Source: Burkholderiales bacterium (GTDB lineage Bacteria; Pseudomonadota; Gammaproteobacteria; Burkholderiales; Burkholderiaceae). Taken from it: a stretch of 7,953 bases of DNA. Made by a program: the position numbers and the translations under genes. The notes below the pieces were generated by a model. That model was not told the DNA's origin, ran no database searches, and was given only the letters and a program-made list of their open reading frames with translations. The stretch lies in the NCBI GenBank assembly GCA_947447845.1, contig CANFNO010000105.1:1-7953 (forward strand), written 5' to 3'. This document shows, piece by piece, positions 6,381 to 7,953 of this stretch; positions within the stretch are counted from its first letter, which is position 1, and each line of letters opens with the position of its first letter.

Positions 6381-7953
6381 ATGCCCGCGTCACACGGAAT
6401 TGGATTTTTCGGGGTAGGTATGCGTGCTGCCTGCGTACTGTGTTTGTGGTGGTGCGTGCCGGGCCTGGCGCAGTCATTGCCCACCCTGATAGATGGTGTG
6501 CTAACCAGTCACCCATCGGTGCGCTCGCAACTGGCGCAGAGCGAATCGGCAAAACAGGCAGTAGAAGGTGCGCAGTGGCAGTTTTACCCGACACCCTCAC
6601 TTGGCTTCGAGCAGGTCAACGCCGCCTCCTCTGACCCAAACTACCCCAGTTACGGTGACAAGAACGTCACCACGCTACGACTGCAGCAACCGTTGTGGAC
6701 TGGCGGACGCCTGACTGCCGGTCTAGACAAGGCCCAGGCTGGGGTGCTGGCGAACCAGGCAACCCTTGAGGGCACGCGCCAAGACTTGGCCGTGCGCGTA
6801 GTGCAGATTTATGCCGATTGGTTTGGCGCTCTGCTCAAACGCCAGGCCCTTGATAAGAGTCTTCAGTCCCACCAAATCCTTCGTGCACAGATCCTGCGTC
6901 GCATCACAAACGGAGTCTCACCGCAAAGCGACCTCACGCTGCTGGTCGGGCGCCAACAGCAAACTGAGGCCGATCAGGCCGCCTCCCGTGCGCAGGAGCA
7001 AACCGCACTAGGACGCCTGACCCAAATGCTGGGCCGCGCCCTTCAACCTCAATCGCTTGCGCAATCACCAAGTTCCGTCCTTGCGCTGGACGAGAGCGCA
7101 CTGGATTTGATGACCCATGCACAGACGACCAGCCCCAGCGTTGTCAAGTTGCAGGCGCAAGCTCGAATAGCCGAAGCCGAGATCAACGAGCGCAAGGCAG
7201 ACCTCTCTCCAGAAGTCTATTTGCGAGCAGAACGACAGTACGGCAACTTCGCCGTAGCAAACAGCTCCCCCATCAACCGATACTTTGTGGGCTTTTCCAG
7301 TCATTTTGGTGCCGGGCTTTCGTCGCTGAACCAGGTGGGCGGAGCACAAGCCCGCTACGAGGCGGCGTTAGCCGACATCGACAGCATCCGCATCAGCCTG
7401 GGTGAGCAGGTCCAAGCCGACTTTGCCCAGGCCGAGGCGGGTCAGGCGCGATTGGCAGCCCTGCAGGCTTCGCTGGCCTCCTCCGACAACATTGCCAGAG
7501 CCTGGAGTCGCCAATTCGTGGCCGGCCGCAAGACCTGGCTGGATGTGATGAATGCAGTGCGAGAGCAAACGCAGTTGGAAACCCAGATCGCTGACGCGCG
7601 GGCATCACAGTTATTGCTCACCTGGCGACTGAACATTGTTGGCCGTGGCCTGGACGACACCTTGGTCCTGGGCCACAACAGCACGGCAGCCGTCAAGTCA
7701 CCCGCCACACCAGAAACAGCCACGCCAGAACAAACCCTGGCCGATGCCTTTAGCGACGAAAGCTGGCTAGCAACCGGACAGGTTCCTTTGTACCCCCAAA
7801 ACACAAGCGATGCACTTGACCTGCGCATGGCTGGCGAAATCGACACCCTTCACCTTGGACTGGGCCTCGGCCTGGTTACAGAAGCAAGAAAGGGAACGGT
7901 AACCGAGGCGACAAACGGGCCTTCCGCAGCACACAACAACATTAATGAGGGGG
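6381..7953 (+). CDS. TolC-family outer-membrane channel protein with C-terminal extension, 3' cut by window edge
   Basis: Outer-membrane exit duct of the TolC/OEP family, which works as a trimer with an inner-membrane pump or a type I secretion ABC transporter plus a membrane fusion protein. 524 codons are visible without a stop. A signal peptide comes first (AACVLCLWWCVPGLA, 16-30). The two-fold TolC repeat is clear: HPSVRSQLAQSESA (44-57) matches SPSVVKLQAQARIA (251-264). The strand motif LQQPLWTGGR (101-110) and the late motif WLDVMNAVREQ (386-396) are typical. The pattern resembles the LapE-like branch used by adhesin secretion systems, but no transporter or adhesin gene is in the window. 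The core ends near residue 430 (GRGLDDTLVL); a linker rich in Ala, Thr, Pro and Glu and at least 70 further residues follow. The ATG at 6381 was taken; ATG 6420 is equally possible and puts the signal peptide closer to the start. Neither has a good Shine-Dalgarno. Confidence 0.88.
   Translation, partial: MPASHGIGFFGVGMRAACVLCLWWCVPGLAQSLPTLIDGVLTSHPSVRSQLAQSESAKQAVEGAQWQFYPTPSLGFEQVNAASSDPNYPSYGDKNVTTLRLQQPLWTGGRLTAGLDKAQAGVLANQATLEGTRQDLAVRVVQIYADWFGALLKRQALDKSLQSHQILRAQILRRITNGVSPQSDLTLLVGRQQQTEADQAASRAQEQTALGRLTQMLGRALQPQSLAQSPSSVLALDESALDLMTHAQTTSPSVVKLQAQARIAEAEINERKADLSPEVYLRAERQYGNFAVANSSPINRYFVGFSSHFGAGLSSLNQVGGAQARYEAALADIDSIRISLGEQVQADFAQAEAGQARLAALQASLASSDNIARAWSRQFVAGRKTWLDVMNAVREQTQLETQIADARASQLLLTWRLNIVGRGLDDTLVLGHNSTAAVKSPATPETATPEQTLADAFSDESWLATGQVPLYPQNTSDALDLRMAGEIDTLHLGLGLGLVTEARKGTVTEATNGPSAAHNNINEG

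Noticed and set aside
7442..7846. 134-codon minus-strand frame
   Set aside because: Antisense to the TolC-family gene, which has clear repeat and family motifs; Ser/Ala/Arg-rich shadow.

Overview
The window looks like chromosomal DNA from a betaproteobacterium, most likely a Burkholderiales/Comamonadaceae relative (Rhodoferax- or Polaromonas-like). That placement rests on GC-rich codon use, the style of the PBP1A and PbpG proteins and the general look of the other proteins. It is an inference from pattern, not a database match. I see no tRNA, rRNA, CRISPR array, insertion sequence or prophage gene.

Left part (1-2860, plus strand): the 3' three-quarters of a class A penicillin-binding protein 1A gene (mrcA/ponA), cut by the window edge, followed by a complete pbpG-type penicillin-binding endopeptidase. 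Both act on periplasmic peptidoglycan: PBP1A makes and crosslinks strands, and PbpG is expected to cut crosslinks. The roughly 115-bp gap between them can be folded into a long, bulged hairpin that ends four bases before the pbpG start codon.

Middle part (2896-5467, minus strand, convergent with pbpG): a tight two-gene operon. The first gene encodes an SPFH (stomatin/prohibitin-like) protein with a C-terminal SHOCT-like helix pair. Sixteen bases after it comes a 507-residue protein with two zinc ribbons, two copies of a DUF4178-like domain, one late membrane segment and a Cys/Gly-rich tail. This pair is the least understood and most interesting protein-coding content here. A membrane-associated scaffold plus a zinc-ribbon membrane partner is the most that can be inferred.

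The stretch 5468-5873 has no convincing complete gene. It holds the SPFH ribosome binding site and a weak promoter, an orphan Shine-Dalgarno followed by a short coding-like tract, and a cluster of palindromes just upstream of a small gene. That small gene (5874-6080, 68 residues, unknown function) is followed by a probable intrinsic terminator.

Right part (6081-7953): about 300 bp with another strong dyad and one doubtful micro-ORF, then a TolC-family outer-membrane channel gene that is open to the window end. The channel has the usual two-fold TolC repeat plus an unusual C-terminal extension of at least about 90 residues. The exporter it serves lies outside the window, so its substrate is unknown.
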